A stretch of DNA of 64,000 nt from an uncultured delta proteobacterium (GCA_903835685.1 CAILNX010000030.1:78080-142079); one strand, 5' to 3'. Shown: positions 19,440 to 29,268, numbered from the stretch's first letter. Numbers and translations are program-made. Notes: generated from the letters alone by a model not told the origin.

Positions 19440-20612
19440 TTACGCGAGAATATCAAGCCAGTGCCCGGCCGCCACCCCTGCGGGGGCGGTCTGGGCCAGG
19501 CGCAGGGCGCAGGCGGCGCAGCCGGTCAGGACCTGGGACCCGGGCGCGGGGCTGGCGGCGGACCAGAGCCGGGCGTTCACCCGGTCGGCCAGGGCCGGAG
19601 CGCCCAGGCGCAGCACCCCGCCGAATCCGCAGCACTGTCCCTGGCCCGTGGTCTGCACCCGGCCCAGCAGGGCGCGGCGCAGAAAGGCGAAATCCCCGCC
19701 CCCTTCGTCGTGACAGGGAACGTGGTAATACACGTCCCGGGGCGCGGACTCAAGGCTGAGAAAGGCGGTCTCCTCCAGGAGCCCGGTCAGGGGGACCAGG
19801 GCCGCTTTCCATTCCTGGCCCGCCTGGGGATCGGCCGCGTACCCGCCCAGGGTGTGCTGGCAGGAGGCGCACAGGGTGGCCACCAGGGGACGTCCGGCCT
19901 CGCGCCAGAGGGACAGGTTGCGCACCCTGGCCCGGTCTTTCAAGTCCGGCTGCCCGGCCTGGCCCAGGGTCCCGCCGCAGCAGGTGAAGTCCAGGCTGAG
20001 CAGGGAAAAGCCCAGGCTGGCGAGGAGCTGTTCGGCCCGCTCTTTCCAGCGAGGCCGGGCGTAGAGCGCCGCGCATCCGGCAAAAAGGGCCAGGGGTCGG
20101 CCCTGGCCCGTGGCCGAAAAGGCCTCGACCGTGAGCCAGGGCGTTTCGGTCCAGACATCGGCCATGGATTTGAGCCCGCTGAAGGCCGTGGCCAAAGCGC
20201 CCAGCCTGCTGGCCAGCCCCTCGGGAAGATCGGGCAGGAGCCGGGCCAGCCCGGCGGCCCGGGGCCAGAGCAGGGGGGCCTTAGCCACCCACTGGGTCCA
20301 CAGCCAGGTCGCAAAACCCGGGTGCGCGGCCCGCAAGGCCGCCACCAGGTCCGCACCCTTCAAATCCTGGGGGCAGACCGAGGCGCACCGGCCGCAGGAC
20401 AGGCACAGGCCAGCCAGGTCCGCGCAGGCCTTTTCCGAAAGTTTGGTCCCGGGTTTGGCCAGGGTCTGGGTCAGAACGAATTTGGCCCGGGGGGAGAGTT
20501 CCTCCTGCCCGGTGGCTAAAAACAGAGGGCAGACCTCCAGGCACCGGCCGCACAGGATGCACTCCCGGCCAGGGTCCCGGCCGCCCGAGGTCCAGGTCGG
20601 CGCGCCCGCCAC
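19440..20612 (-). CDS. GlcF-type Fe-S subunit of a D-lactate/2-hydroxyacid dehydrogenase
   Basis: Cytoplasmic electron-transfer subunit of 390 residues. Two [4Fe-4S] motifs lie near the N-terminus ([12 protein letters not shown] and [12 protein letters not shown]). Two CCG-type domains follow ([12 protein letters not shown] and [12 protein letters not shown]), as in GlcF and related heterodisulfide-reductase-type proteins. The GTG start shares one base with the stop of the upstream FAD subunit (TAGTG), indicating translational coupling. With the neighbouring GlcD-like gene and the lactate permease, the likely substrate is D-lactate (context-based). Confidence 0.9.
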   Translation of the reverse strand: MAGAPTWTSGGRDPGRECILCGRCLEVCPLFLATGQEELSPRAKFVLTQTLAKPGTKLSEKACADLAGLCLSCGRCASVCPQDLKGADLVAALRAAHPGFATWLWTQWVAKAPLLWPRAAGLARLLPDLPEGLASRLGALATAFSGLKSMADVWTETPWLTVEAFSATGQGRPLALFAGCAALYARPRWKERAEQLLASLGFSLLSLDFTCCGGTLGQAGQPDLKDRARVRNLSLWREAGRPLVATLCASCQHTLGGYAADPQAGQEWKAALVPLTGLLEETAFLSLESAPRDVYYHVPCHDEGGGDFAFLRRALLGRVQTTGQGQCCGFGGVLRLGAPALADRVNARLWSAASPAPGSQVLTGCAACALRLAQTAPAGVAAGHWLDILA

Positions 20613-21991
20613 TAGAACAGTTCCTTGCCCGGGTTCATGATCCCGCTGGGGTCAAAGGCGGCCTTGATCTGGCGCATGAGGTCGCGCTCCACCTCTCCGA
20701 GCTGGCGGGCGGCATAGGCGGCCTTGGTCAGGCCCGTGCCGTGCTCCCCGGACACCGTGCCGCCCAGGGACAGGGTCAGGTCCAGGACCTTGGCCTTGGC
20801 CTTGGCCAGGCGCTCCAGATCCCCGGGTTTGGTCGCGTCGTACATGATGTTCACGTGGATGTTCCCGTCGCCCAGGTGCCCGAAACACAGGATGGGCAGG
20901 TCGGCCTCGTCGGCCACGATCCGGATGGCGGCCAAGGCCTGGCCCACCCGGCCCCGGGGCACGGCGATGTCGTCGGCCGCCTTGTTGGGCCGCACGGTGA
21001 ACGCGGCCGGGTTGATCAGGCGACGGATCTCCCACAGGGCCTCTTCGTGCTCCGGCCCCACGCCCACGGCCTGGTACGAAGGCTCGGACTGGGCCACGGT
21101 CTCCTGCAGACGCTTGAGCTCCAGGCCCAGGCCCAGGCGCGAGCCGTCGGTCTTGATGAGCAGGGCGGCCTGGCTGTCCTTGGGCCAGGGCGTGTCCCTT
21201 AAGTTCTCCAGGGCGCGCAGGGTGCCGTGGTCCATGAGCTCCAGGGCCACGGGCAGGATTCCGGCCCGGAACAGGCTCTTGGCCGCGGCCAGGGCCTTGT
21301 CCAGGGTGGGGAAGCAGGCCAGGACCGTGGCCGAGGCCTCGGGCAGGGGCAGAAGTTTCAAGGTCAGGCGGGTGAAATAGGCCAGGGTGCCCACGGAGCC
21401 CACCAGGAGCCGGGTCAAGTCCAGGCCCACCACGTTCTTGTGCGCCCGGCCGCCCGTGGTCAGGACCCGTCCGCCGGGCAGCACGGCGTGCAGGCCCAGG
21501 ACATAGTCCCGGGTGACCCCGTATTTCACCGCGCGCATGCCCCCGGCGCAGGTGGACACGCTCCCGCCCACGGTGCAGACCTTGAAGCTGGCCGGGTCCG
21601 GGGGATAGTACAGACGCCGGGAGGCCAGTTCGCGCTGGAGGTCGCCCACCACCACCCCGGGCTCCACCTCGGCCACGAAATCATTCTCGTCCATATCCAG
21701 GATGCGGTTCATCCCCAGGCAGGACACCACCACCCCGGGCTTGACCGGCACGCAGCCGCCCACCACGTTGGTGGCCCTGGCCCGGGGGTAGATGGGGATG
21801 CGCCCAGCCTCGGCCCAGGCCAGAAGCTCGCGCACCTGGTCCTGATGCGTGGGCCGGACCACGGCCAGGGGCGGGGCGGACAGGCGGCTGGCGTCCATGC
21901 CGTAGACCAGGGTCTCCTCGGCCGAGAAAAGGGCCTGGTCCCCGGGGAAAAGTCCGAGCAGGAAATCGCGCTGGCTATCGGTCAGGGTCAT
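20612..21991 (-). CDS. GlcD-type FAD-linked oxidase (probable D-lactate dehydrogenase)
   Basis: Flavoprotein of 459 residues in the FAD_binding_4/FAD-oxidase C family. The FAD region reads VRPTHQDQVRELLAWAEAGR and PRARATNVVGGCVPVKPGVV. The C-terminal domain has FGHLGDGNIHVNIMYD and GTVSGEHGTGLTKAAY, both conserved in D-lactate and glycolate dehydrogenases. AAGGA lies before ATG 21991. It is coupled to the Fe-S subunit downstream. In Desulfovibrio, a similar pair belongs to the lactate-utilisation genes together with lctP (established knowledge); here lctP is 2.4 kb away, divergent. Confidence 0.9.
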   Translation of the reverse strand: MTLTDSQRDFLLGLFPGDQALFSAEETLVYGMDASRLSAPPLAVVRPTHQDQVRELLAWAEAGRIPIYPRARATNVVGGCVPVKPGVVVSCLGMNRILDMDENDFVAEVEPGVVVGDLQRELASRRLYYPPDPASFKVCTVGGSVSTCAGGMRAVKYGVTRDYVLGLHAVLPGGRVLTTGGRAHKNVVGLDLTRLLVGSVGTLAYFTRLTLKLLPLPEASATVLACFPTLDKALAAAKSLFRAGILPVALELMDHGTLRALENLRDTPWPKDSQAALLIKTDGSRLGLGLELKRLQETVAQSEPSYQAVGVGPEHEEALWEIRRLINPAAFTVRPNKAADDIAVPRGRVGQALAAIRIVADEADLPILCFGHLGDGNIHVNIMYDATKPGDLERLAKAKAKVLDLTLSLGGTVSGEHGTGLTKAAYAARQLGEVERDLMRQIKAAFDPSGIMNPGKELF

Positions 21992-22065
21992 GGGTTGTCC
22001 TTGGTGGAGGGGCGGATTCACGGTAAGCATTCAGGGCCGGGAAGGCAAGCGGGGCTCTCTCGCGG

Positions 22066-24027
22066 TCAGGGCAGGGGGAAGGAGATGGCAAAGCGGGTCC
22101 CGGGCGAACGGCGCACCGCAAGCGTCCCGTGCAGTTGCTCCACCAAGCTCTGCACCAGTTGCAGGCCCAGGGTTTCTGTTTCGGGCAGGTCCAGGTTCTC
22201 CGAGAGGCCCGTCCCGTTGTCCTCCACGGTCAGGACCAGGATGTCCCCCTGGCGGACCATGCCGACCTGAATCCGTCCCTCCTCCCGGCCGGCAAAGGCG
22301 TGCTTCAGGACGTTGGTCAGCAGCTCGTTTAAGATGAGCCCGCAGGGCACGGCCGCGTCAATGGGCAGTTCGATCCCCTGGGCCGCCACCTCCAGGGTGA
22401 GGGAGCGGTCCCGGTTCAGGGCGAACAGGAGCTTGTCCCCCAGGCTGCGGGCGTAATGCCCGAAATCGATGCGGGCCTGGCTGCCCGAGCGGTACAACTC
22501 CTCGTGCACCAGGGACATGGACATGACCCGGCCGCGAGTCTCCATGAACAGGGCCAGGGCCGCCGGGTCGCGCACCTGGGAGGCCTGGAGGCCCAGCAGG
22601 CTGGACACGATCTGGAGGTTGTTCTTCACCCGGTGGTGGACCTCCTTGAGCAGGATCTCCTTTTCCTGGAGCGAGGCCCGGATGCGCTCCTCGGTCAGCT
22701 TGCGCTGGGTCAAGTCCACGTTCACGCCCAGAATCCCAGTGATGACCCCCTGATCCCGGATGGGGGCCACGATGTTGTGGAAGCTGCGCCGCTCTCCGCT
22801 GGGCAGGGTCATCTCCACCTCCTCGCGCAGGGTCTCCCCGGCCAGGACGCGGCGGTTGTTCTCCGCCCATTTCCCCAGGGTCTCCGGGTCCTGGTCCTGG
22901 CTGTTGAAGGCGGTCTGGCGCAGGTCCCCCCAGAGCTGCCGGGAGATGTCGCTCTGCATGATGCAGTTCAGTTGGGCGTCCCTGGCCCAGAAATCCACGG
23001 GCAGGTTCTTGAGCAGGGAACCCAGCAGGACCTCCCGCTCGCGCAGGGCCTCCTCGATGACCTGGCGCCGGGCCTCCTCCCGCTGGCCGAGATAGACCCG
23101 GAACAGGGAAAAGGCGGCCACGGCCGAGGCCAGGACCAGGGCCAGAAGCATCATGAACCAGCGGTCCCGGAAACCGGACATGAAGGACAGGGCCTCTTCC
23201 TCGGGCGTGGTCACGCAGATGGACCACCAGGTGTTCAGGAGATGGACGGGCCGGAACACGGCCTGCTTGCGCAGGCCCGCTCCCGGGGGGTCCTGGACCA
23301 CATTGGAGAGGTACGTGGCGCTGCCCTGCTCCCCGGCCATCATCCGGCGGGCCAGGTCCCGGGCCGAGGCGGATTCGTGGCTGTTTTCGACCAGGGTCCT
23401 GCCCGCGTGGCCAGGGGCAGGGCTGTACAGCTCCACCCCGTCCCGGCTCAGGATGAAGGCGTAGCCCGTGCGCCGCACGGAAATCTGGCTCACGTACTGG
23501 CGGCAGATGCGCTCAAAGGGAAAAAGCAGGGCCAGGGACCCGTCGAACCGCCCGGCCTTGAGCACCGGCACGTGCAGCACCACGCCCGTGGGACCCTGGA
23601 CCGAGGTGAACACCTCGCTGACCACGGGCTGATGGGTTTTCAGCATCAGGGCCACATGGGGCTGGGCCGAGATGTCTCGGCCGCTGGACTGTTCCTGGGG
23701 AGAGACGAAGATGAGCCGCCCGGAAGCATCCATGCGGGCCAGGGACAGGATCTTGTCCCCATGCACGGAAGTGAAGGCCCGCAGGAGGTCCCGGCCGTCC
23801 TCGTCGAAATCCGCGATGTGCCGGTCCCGGGCCAGGCTGGCCAGGATGTCCTGGTAGGAGGTGAACAGGGTCTCGATGCCCTCGGCCGCCTGCTGGGCCA
23901 GGATGGCCTGCTGGGTGTTCAGCCGCTCGATGGCCTCGCGCTTGGCCTCGTCATAGGCCCCGAACAGCAGCAGGAGGCTTATGCCCGTGAGCACGATGAG
24001 CAGCAGGACATGCTTGGCGAAACGCAT
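22066..24027 (-). CDS. CACHE-PAS sensor histidine kinase (HisKA_2 type)
   Basis: Membrane kinase of 653 residues. TM helix at 7-25, a double-CACHE-like extracytoplasmic domain to about 290 (SGRLIFVSPQEQSSGRDISA), TM near 285-305, PAS/PAC at about 330-455, then a HisKA_2/HWE-like dimerisation helix LKEVHHRVKNNLQIVSSLLG with the phospho-His, and HATPase with ELLTNVLKHAFAG and VEDNGTGLSE. No response regulator is adjacent. CACHE domains often bind small carboxylates, and it sits between the lactate dehydrogenase genes and lctP, so carboxylate sensing is a reasonable guess. Confidence 0.92.
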   Translation of the reverse strand: MRFAKHVLLLIVLTGISLLLLFGAYDEAKREAIERLNTQQAILAQQAAEGIETLFTSYQDILASLARDRHIADFDEDGRDLLRAFTSVHGDKILSLARMDASGRLIFVSPQEQSSGRDISAQPHVALMLKTHQPVVSEVFTSVQGPTGVVLHVPVLKAGRFDGSLALLFPFERICRQYVSQISVRRTGYAFILSRDGVELYSPAPGHAGRTLVENSHESASARDLARRMMAGEQGSATYLSNVVQDPPGAGLRKQAVFRPVHLLNTWWSICVTTPEEEALSFMSGFRDRWFMMLLALVLASAVAAFSLFRVYLGQREEARRQVIEEALREREVLLGSLLKNLPVDFWARDAQLNCIMQSDISRQLWGDLRQTAFNSQDQDPETLGKWAENNRRVLAGETLREEVEMTLPSGERRSFHNIVAPIRDQGVITGILGVNVDLTQRKLTEERIRASLQEKEILLKEVHHRVKNNLQIVSSLLGLQASQVRDPAALALFMETRGRVMSMSLVHEELYRSGSQARIDFGHYARSLGDKLLFALNRDRSLTLEVAAQGIELPIDAAVPCGLILNELLTNVLKHAFAGREEGRIQVGMVRQGDILVLTVEDNGTGLSENLDLPETETLGLQLVQSLVEQLHGTLAVRRSPGTRFAISFPLP

Positions 24028-24360
24028 GGGTCAGCCTCACAAGGATGGCGAAAATTCGATCCGGCCCGGGCCACGTTTTCCTGATCGCAAGCCCGCAAAG
24101 GCCCAAGCCGCCCCACTTGCCACCCTACATATATTTACCGGGGAGAACAAGCGGCTCCCTTGTTCAATAAAAGCCCTTCATTGCCCTGGGCCCAGTCCGA
24201 GCCGGACCAGGCCGCTCACCACCGCACCGCCCGGGATTCGCATCCCAAGGCCCCCGGAGGGCTACCCTTTTGCCCCTGTTCGTGGCATGGACCGGGGCGG
24301 GTCCTGGGCTCGGATTCATTCCTGGCCCGAGCCACGCCCTTGCCCCCAAAGGATTCTTTC

Positions 24361-25911
24361 ATGGACATACTCTCCATCGGTCTGGCCTTTTCCCCGGTGC
24401 TCCTGGTTCTGGCCCTGCTGGTCGTCTGGCGTCTGCCCGCGGATTCGGCCGGGGCCATCGGCTGGGCAGCGGCCACGGCCGTGGCCTGCCTGTACTTCCA
24501 CACCGACCCGGTGGTGGCCCTGAAGGCCGGGCTCTCGGGCCTGGTGGCCTCCTTTCCCATCTCCCTGGTGGTGGCCGCCTCCATCTTCCAGATCACGGTC
24601 ATGATCGAGTCCGGGGCCGTGGCCCGGGTGGTGGCCCTGATCAAGACCGTGGCCCCTGGGGACCAGATCGTGCAAATCATGCTCATCAATGTTGGGTTCG
24701 GCACGCTGATCACCTCGCTGGGGGCCGTCCCGGTATCCATCCTGCCGCCCATCATGCTGGCCCTGGGCTATTCCTCCTTCGCCGCCATCATGCTCCCGGC
24801 CATCGGGTACGACGCCCTGTGCACTTATGCCCTGCTCGGCATCCCGGCCGTGGTCTTCGCCAATTTCACCGGCCAGGTCGTGACCGAGGTGGGCATGCTG
24901 TTTGCCCGGTACATGCCGGTGATCAGCACCTGCATCGCCCTGTCCATGCTCCTCCTGGCCGGGGGCTGGGACATGCTGCGCCGAGGGGTCAAACCGGCCA
25001 TCCTGGCCGGGGTCACGGCCGGTCTGGTGGCCATGGGCATGGCCCTTCTGGGCCTGGTGACCATCACCGGCATCGCGGCCGGGCTTGCGGTCATCGCGGT
25101 CATGCTGGTGTACTTGAAAGCCACGGGCCGCCCCCTGGTGAACCGGGCCGCCCTGACCGAGAAGGACCTGGAGGCCGAAAAACGCCTCTCGCTCTGGGCC
25201 GCGCTCTCGCCCTGGGTGATCATGAGCCTCATCTCCGTGGTGGTGAACGCCCCCTTTCTGCCCTTCTTCGACCTGACCTTCAAACAGTGGGACATGCCCC
25301 TGACCATCATTCCGGGCGCGCCGGAAAAAATCCGCCTGTTCTGGCAGGCCTATTTCTGGGTGCTTACCTGCACCCTGATGTCCCTGCCCCTGCTCAAGCT
25401 GCCTTTGAGCGACCTGGGCCGGGTGGCCAAAATCTCCGTGCGCCGCTCGGCCCGCCCGGCCCTGTCCGCCGGAATCTTCTTCGCCATCGCCTACGTCATG
25501 AACCATTCGGGCAAGGGGCCGGACTGGGCCTTGACCGCGCCAGCCCACAACATGATCTACATCATGGCCGACGGCTCGGCCCGGGCCTTCGGAACCCTGT
25601 ACCCCCTGGTGGCCCCGTTCCTGGGCCTCCTCGGCGGCTTCATCAGCGGGTCCGAGTCCTCCTCCATCGCCATGCTCACCAAGCTGCACCTGTCCACGGC
25701 GGACAAGATCGGGGCCTCGGGCCTCATCGTGGCTGCCGGAAGCGCCATCGGCGGCGGCCTGGCCAGCGTCATCTCCCCGGCCAAGCTCCAGAACGCGGCA
25801 GCCAGCATCGACCGCATCCGGGACGCCTCCCAGGTCATCCGGCCCGCCTTCATCATTTCCCTGTGCATCACGGCTGTGTGCGCGGTGATGACGCTTTTTT
25901 GGGCTTTTTAG
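24361..25911 (+). CDS. lctP: L-lactate permease
   Basis: Inner-membrane lactate/proton symporter of the LctP family, 516 residues with about 12-14 hydrophobic helices. Typical stretches are VVAASIFQITVMIESGAV, LINVGFGTLITSLGAVPVSI and the C-terminal FISGSESSSIAMLTKLHL with SPAKLQNAAASI. ATG 24361 has AAAGGA upstream; the longer frame is not family-like. Divergent from the sensor kinase and clustered with the dehydrogenase subunits, so this is the uptake arm of lactate oxidation, the main electron source of many Desulfovibrio. Confidence 0.95.
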   Translation: MDILSIGLAFSPVLLVLALLVVWRLPADSAGAIGWAAATAVACLYFHTDPVVALKAGLSGLVASFPISLVVAASIFQITVMIESGAVARVVALIKTVAPGDQIVQIMLINVGFGTLITSLGAVPVSILPPIMLALGYSSFAAIMLPAIGYDALCTYALLGIPAVVFANFTGQVVTEVGMLFARYMPVISTCIALSMLLLAGGWDMLRRGVKPAILAGVTAGLVAMGMALLGLVTITGIAAGLAVIAVMLVYLKATGRPLVNRAALTEKDLEAEKRLSLWAALSPWVIMSLISVVVNAPFLPFFDLTFKQWDMPLTIIPGAPEKIRLFWQAYFWVLTCTLMSLPLLKLPLSDLGRVAKISVRRSARPALSAGIFFAIAYVMNHSGKGPDWALTAPAHNMIYIMADGSARAFGTLYPLVAPFLGLLGGFISGSESSSIAMLTKLHLSTADKIGASGLIVAAGSAIGGGLASVISPAKLQNAAASIDRIRDASQVIRPAFIISLCITAVCAVMTLFWAF

Positions 25912-25953
25912 GGGGCCGGGGCATACAAACTTGGCCAAACGAAGGTAAACGGC

Positions 25954-27192
25954 ATGTGGCAAAGTCTATTCGGCCTGGTCTGCCTGGTGGGCCTGGCCTG
26001 GGCGGTGAGCGAAAACCGGCGGCGGTTTCCCTGGCGCATCGTGGTCTCGGGCCTGCTGCTCCAGGCGGCGGTAGCGATTTTCATGTTCAAATTCCCGCCG
26101 TTCCGGGCCTTTTTCCTGGCCTTGAACGGCCTGGTCTCGGCCATGGAAGGGGCCACCCGGGCCGGGACCTCCTTTGTCTTCGGGTATCTGGGCGGCGCGC
26201 CCCTGCCCTTTGAGGAGGCCTCGCCCGGCGCGGCGTACGTGTTGGCCCTGCGCGCCCTGCCCATGGTGGTGGTCATGGCCGCCTTGGCGGCCGTGCTCTA
26301 TTACTGGAAGGTGCTGCCCTGGGTGGTGCGGGGTTTTTCCTTTGTGCTGAAAAAGACCATGGGCCTGGGCGGGGCCTTGGGCGTGGGCGCGTCCTCCACC
26401 ATCTTTCTGGGCATGGTGGAAGGCCCGCTCATGATCCGGCCGTACTTGAAGACCCTGACCCGCAGCGAGTTCTTCGCCCTCATGGCCTGCGGCATGGCCT
26501 GCATTGCCGGGACCATGCTGGTCATCTACGCCGAGGTTCTCAAAGCCGTGGTCCCGGACTCCATGGGACACATCCTGACCGCCTCCATCATCCACGCCCC
26601 GGCCGCCCTGGTCATCGCCTCGGTGATGATCCCGGAGACCGGGCCGCTCACCGTGGGCGAGGACCTGCCCCCGGCAGCGGCCGAGAGCACCATGGACGCC
26701 GTGGCCAAGGGCACGGCCGACGGCATGCACATGTTCCTGGGCATCGTGGCCATGCTGGTCAGCGTCCTGGCCCTGGTCAAGCTGGTGGACCTGGGGCTGG
26801 GCCTGTTCCCGGATCTGGCCGGAGCCCCCCTGAGCATGGAGCGCATCCTGGGCACGGTCATGGCCCCCCTGGCCTGGCTTCTGGGCGTGCCCTGGGCCGA
26901 AGCCCGCACGGCCGGGGCGCTCCTGGGCACCAAGGTGATATTGAACGAATTCCTGGCCTACATCCAGATGTCCAAGCTGCCCGAGGGCACGCTCTCCCCG
27001 CGCTCCCAACTGATCATGACCTACGCCATGTGCGGGTTCGCCAACCTGGGCAGCCTGGGCATCATGCTCGGCGGCCTGGGGGCCATCTGTCCTGAGCGGC
27101 GCACGGAGATGGTCGGCCTGGGGTTTAAGGCCATCCTGGCCGGGGTCCTGGCCTGCTCCATGACCGGGGCCTTGGTGGGCCTGTTGTATTAG
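25954..27192 (+). CDS. CNT family nucleoside transporter (NupC-like)
   Basis: Membrane transporter of 412 residues with about 9-10 helices. Family hallmarks are VGASSTIFLGMVEGPLMIRP (the GxxxxFxGxxEAP-like loop), MACIAGTMLVIYA and GTKVILNEFLAYIQM (substrate-binding helix), and YAMCGFANLGSLGIMLGGLG. These fit concentrative nucleoside symporters. GAAGGTAA precedes the ATG. It follows lctP by 42 bp and may share its transcript. Substrate and coupling ion are not decidable here. Confidence 0.92.
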   Translation: MWQSLFGLVCLVGLAWAVSENRRRFPWRIVVSGLLLQAAVAIFMFKFPPFRAFFLALNGLVSAMEGATRAGTSFVFGYLGGAPLPFEEASPGAAYVLALRALPMVVVMAALAAVLYYWKVLPWVVRGFSFVLKKTMGLGGALGVGASSTIFLGMVEGPLMIRPYLKTLTRSEFFALMACGMACIAGTMLVIYAEVLKAVVPDSMGHILTASIIHAPAALVIASVMIPETGPLTVGEDLPPAAAESTMDAVAKGTADGMHMFLGIVAMLVSVLALVKLVDLGLGLFPDLAGAPLSMERILGTVMAPLAWLLGVPWAEARTAGALLGTKVILNEFLAYIQMSKLPEGTLSPRSQLIMTYAMCGFANLGSLGIMLGGLGAICPERRTEMVGLGFKAILAGVLACSMTGALVGLLY

Positions 27193-27267
27193 AAGCGGCC
27201 TTGATTCTTCGGGCCGAAACAGCTACCCAAAAACAATGCGCAAACCCCGGGCCAGGAGGCGGCAGTC

Positions 27268-27507
27268 GTGAAATACATCATGTTCGAGGATTTTACCGGC
27301 CATCCGGTGCCGGTGATCTTCCCCAAACGCATCGCCCACGACGAGATGCGCGAGCAGATCCTCTACTCCAAGGTCCTGTCCGCCGGGTACGTGCAGCTCA
27401 GCGGGGGGCAGGTGGTCTGCCACGGCGAGTCCCGGGAGCTGTCGGCCAAGGCCCGGCCCGAGGACGCCGAGATCATCACCGAGAAACTGTCCCGGGCGGA
27501 TACCTGA
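27268..27507 (+). CDS. Small conserved hypothetical protein
   Basis: 79-residue soluble protein (MKYIMFEDFTGHPVPVIFPK ... ADT). AGGAGG lies 9-10 nt before a GTG start. Its beginning, reading as a short beta structure then AHDEMREQILYSKVLSAG, looks like a small phage-type or regulatory fold, but I do not recognise a family. It is 7 bp from the glycosyltransferase-like gene, so probably in its operon. Confidence 0.8.
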   Translation: MKYIMFEDFTGHPVPVIFPKRIAHDEMREQILYSKVLSAGYVQLSGGQVVCHGESRELSAKARPEDAEIITEKLSRADT

Positions 27508-27514
27508 TCCGGCC

Positions 27515-28372
27515 GTGACCGCCCGCCTCCTGCCTGACACGGCCGGGTTCAACCTCTGCCTCGTCTCCCCGGCCGGGGACGTGTCCACCCACTGTTTGGC
27601 CGAAGTGGCCATGCTCCTGTCCTCGACTTTGGCCAGCTTGGGCCATGACTGCGTGTTCACGCCCAACGCCTTGATGCCCGACCGCGTCAACATCCTCCTG
27701 GGCTACCAGGCCCTGCCGTACACCCCGGATCTGGCCCGGTTCACCTACATCCCCTATCAGCTCGAACAGCTCCACGCCCAGACCGGCCTTTTCAACGCCA
27801 ATGCGGCGGCCATCCTGTCCAGCGCCGCCGAGGTCTGGGACTACTCCCCGGCCAACATCGCCTTTCTGGCCGAGCGGGGCATTGCGGCCAAACACCTGCC
27901 CCTGGGCTGGCACGAGGATCTGCACCGCTTCGACCAGGCCCCGGATAAGGACATCGACCTGCTCTTCTACGGGATGATGAACGAGCGCCGCATGGCCGTG
28001 CTGCGCGCGGCCCACGATCTGGGGCTGAAAGTGGAGGCCCTGTTCGGGGTATTCCTGGCCGAGCGGGACGAGATGATCGCCCGGGCCAAGGTGGTCCTGA
28101 ACATGCACTACTACCCCATGCGCATCTTCGAGGCCGTGCGGGTGTCCTATCTGCTGAACAACGCCTGCTTCGTGGTCAACGAGGAGTCTGAGGACAACCC
28201 CTATCCCCGCTGCGGGCTCATCTTCGCCCCGGCCGAGGACCTGGCCGAGACCTGCAAGTATTTCGCGGATCGGGCCGAGGAGCGCGAGGCCCTGCGCCTG
28301 CGCTCCCACCTGGCCTTCAAGACCCATTACCCCATGACCGCCCATCTGCGGGCCGTACTGGAGGCGCGATGA
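27515..28372 (+). CDS. Glycosyltransferase-like protein
   Basis: 285-residue soluble protein. The C-terminal half looks like a GT-B acceptor/donor domain: DIDLLFYGMMNERRMAVLRA, then AKVVLNMHYYPMRIFEAVRV with the E of the donor-binding region, then NNACFVVNEESEDN. This pattern is seen in small glycosyltransferase family 1-like proteins of surface polysaccharide clusters. GTG start; overlaps the next gene by four bases (ATGA), so the two are coupled. Acceptor unknown. Confidence 0.75.
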   Translation: MTARLLPDTAGFNLCLVSPAGDVSTHCLAEVAMLLSSTLASLGHDCVFTPNALMPDRVNILLGYQALPYTPDLARFTYIPYQLEQLHAQTGLFNANAAAILSSAAEVWDYSPANIAFLAERGIAAKHLPLGWHEDLHRFDQAPDKDIDLLFYGMMNERRMAVLRAAHDLGLKVEALFGVFLAERDEMIARAKVVLNMHYYPMRIFEAVRVSYLLNNACFVVNEESEDNPYPRCGLIFAPAEDLAETCKYFADRAEEREALRLRSHLAFKTHYPMTAHLRAVLEAR

Positions 28373-28968
28373 CCCTTCCCCTCCCCTTGAGAATCAACCT
28401 GGGCAGCGGCCGGGATTTCCGGCCGGACTGGCTGAACATCGACCACTCGGCCTTCTGGAAGCCCGACCTGATCCTGGACCTGAACCAGCCCTTTGCCGGA
28501 CTGGGGCCGCTGGCTTCGGAGCGCTTCGGCCCGGTGATCCTGACGCGGGGCGCGTTCCAGGAAATCCTGGCCCAGGACCTGCTCGAACACCTGCCCAACC
28601 TGGTGGGGGCCATGACCTCCTGCCTGAATCTCCTGGCCGTGGGTGGAATCCTGCGCCTCAAGGTCCCCTACGACCTGTCCTACGGGGCTTGGCAGGACCC
28701 CACCCACGTACGGGCCTTCAACGAGCAGAGTTTCGGCTATTACACGGAGAATTTCTGGTACCTGGGCTGGACCGAGGCCCGCTTCGACCTGACCGAGCTG
28801 CGCTTCGGCATCAGCCCCCTGGGCCGGGAACTGGCCGAGAAGGGCCTGCCCCCGGAAGAGGTCCTGCGCACCCCCCGGGCCATCGACAGCATGGACGCGG
28901 TGCTCACCAAGCGCCTGCTCCCCACCGAGGAGCGCCAGCACGCCCTGTCCTTTGGGACCCGGGCCTGA
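28369..28968 (+). CDS. Class I SAM-dependent methyltransferase-like protein
   Basis: 199-residue protein beginning with RINLGSGRDFRPDWLNID, the glycine-rich SAM loop of small predicted methyltransferases, and a later GGILRLKVPYDLSYGAWQDP, where post-motif III and the HxxAFN-type acceptor loop are expected (PTHVRAFNEQSFGYY). It overlaps the glycosyltransferase-like gene and probably acts on the same glycan or lipid. No membrane segment. Confidence 0.82.
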   Translation: MTLPLPLRINLGSGRDFRPDWLNIDHSAFWKPDLILDLNQPFAGLGPLASERFGPVILTRGAFQEILAQDLLEHLPNLVGAMTSCLNLLAVGGILRLKVPYDLSYGAWQDPTHVRAFNEQSFGYYTENFWYLGWTEARFDLTELRFGISPLGRELAEKGLPPEEVLRTPRAIDSMDAVLTKRLLPTEERQHALSFGTRA

Positions 28969-29012
28969 CCATGGACAATCAGGACTCTTTAGGAAAATAG
29001 CAGGAAGGAAAC

Positions 29013-29037
29013 AGAAGAAAATTTCATATTTTCTTCT
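29013..29037. repeat. Intergenic AT-rich palindrome (copy 3)
   Basis: Perfect 10-bp inverted repeat AGAAGAAAAT / ATTTTCTTCT with a 5-nt loop, followed by TTGGTGCGCC. Same design as the copy after rex. It may terminate the methyltransferase transcript. Confidence 0.7.
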
Positions 29038-29063
29038 TGGTGCGCCTCAGCCCTGGGGCTTAC

Positions 29064-29123
29064 GTGCAAAGTCCTGTGCAAACCCTGCCCTGTTGTGCAA
29101 AATATTTCGTATTGATGTGCAAA
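29064..29123 (+). promoter_or_regulatory. Four GTGCAAA repeats upstream of the DUF2318 gene
   Basis: GTGCAAA occurs at 29064, 29076, 29095 and 29117, three of them as TGTGCAAA. The cluster lies in an otherwise gene-free 300-bp space (28969-29268) before the DUF2318/ABC genes. It may be a regulator-binding array; no Fur-like 19-bp box is seen. Confidence 0.5.
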
Positions 29124-29268
29124 GGGTGGCGCACCCCGGACCATGCCTTCCCAGGGACGATGCCGAACCCCTTCATTTCCCATTCTTTTTCTCAAACAGC
29201 CCGGGATTCTCCCCTTTGGTACGGGACTTGAAAGGACCCCCTGCCATCCAGGAACAAGGAGGATGTTC

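Noticed and set aside
27268..27507. Assigning the 79-residue protein to a toxin family
   Set aside because: Size and a few strands are suggestive, but no motif supports it.
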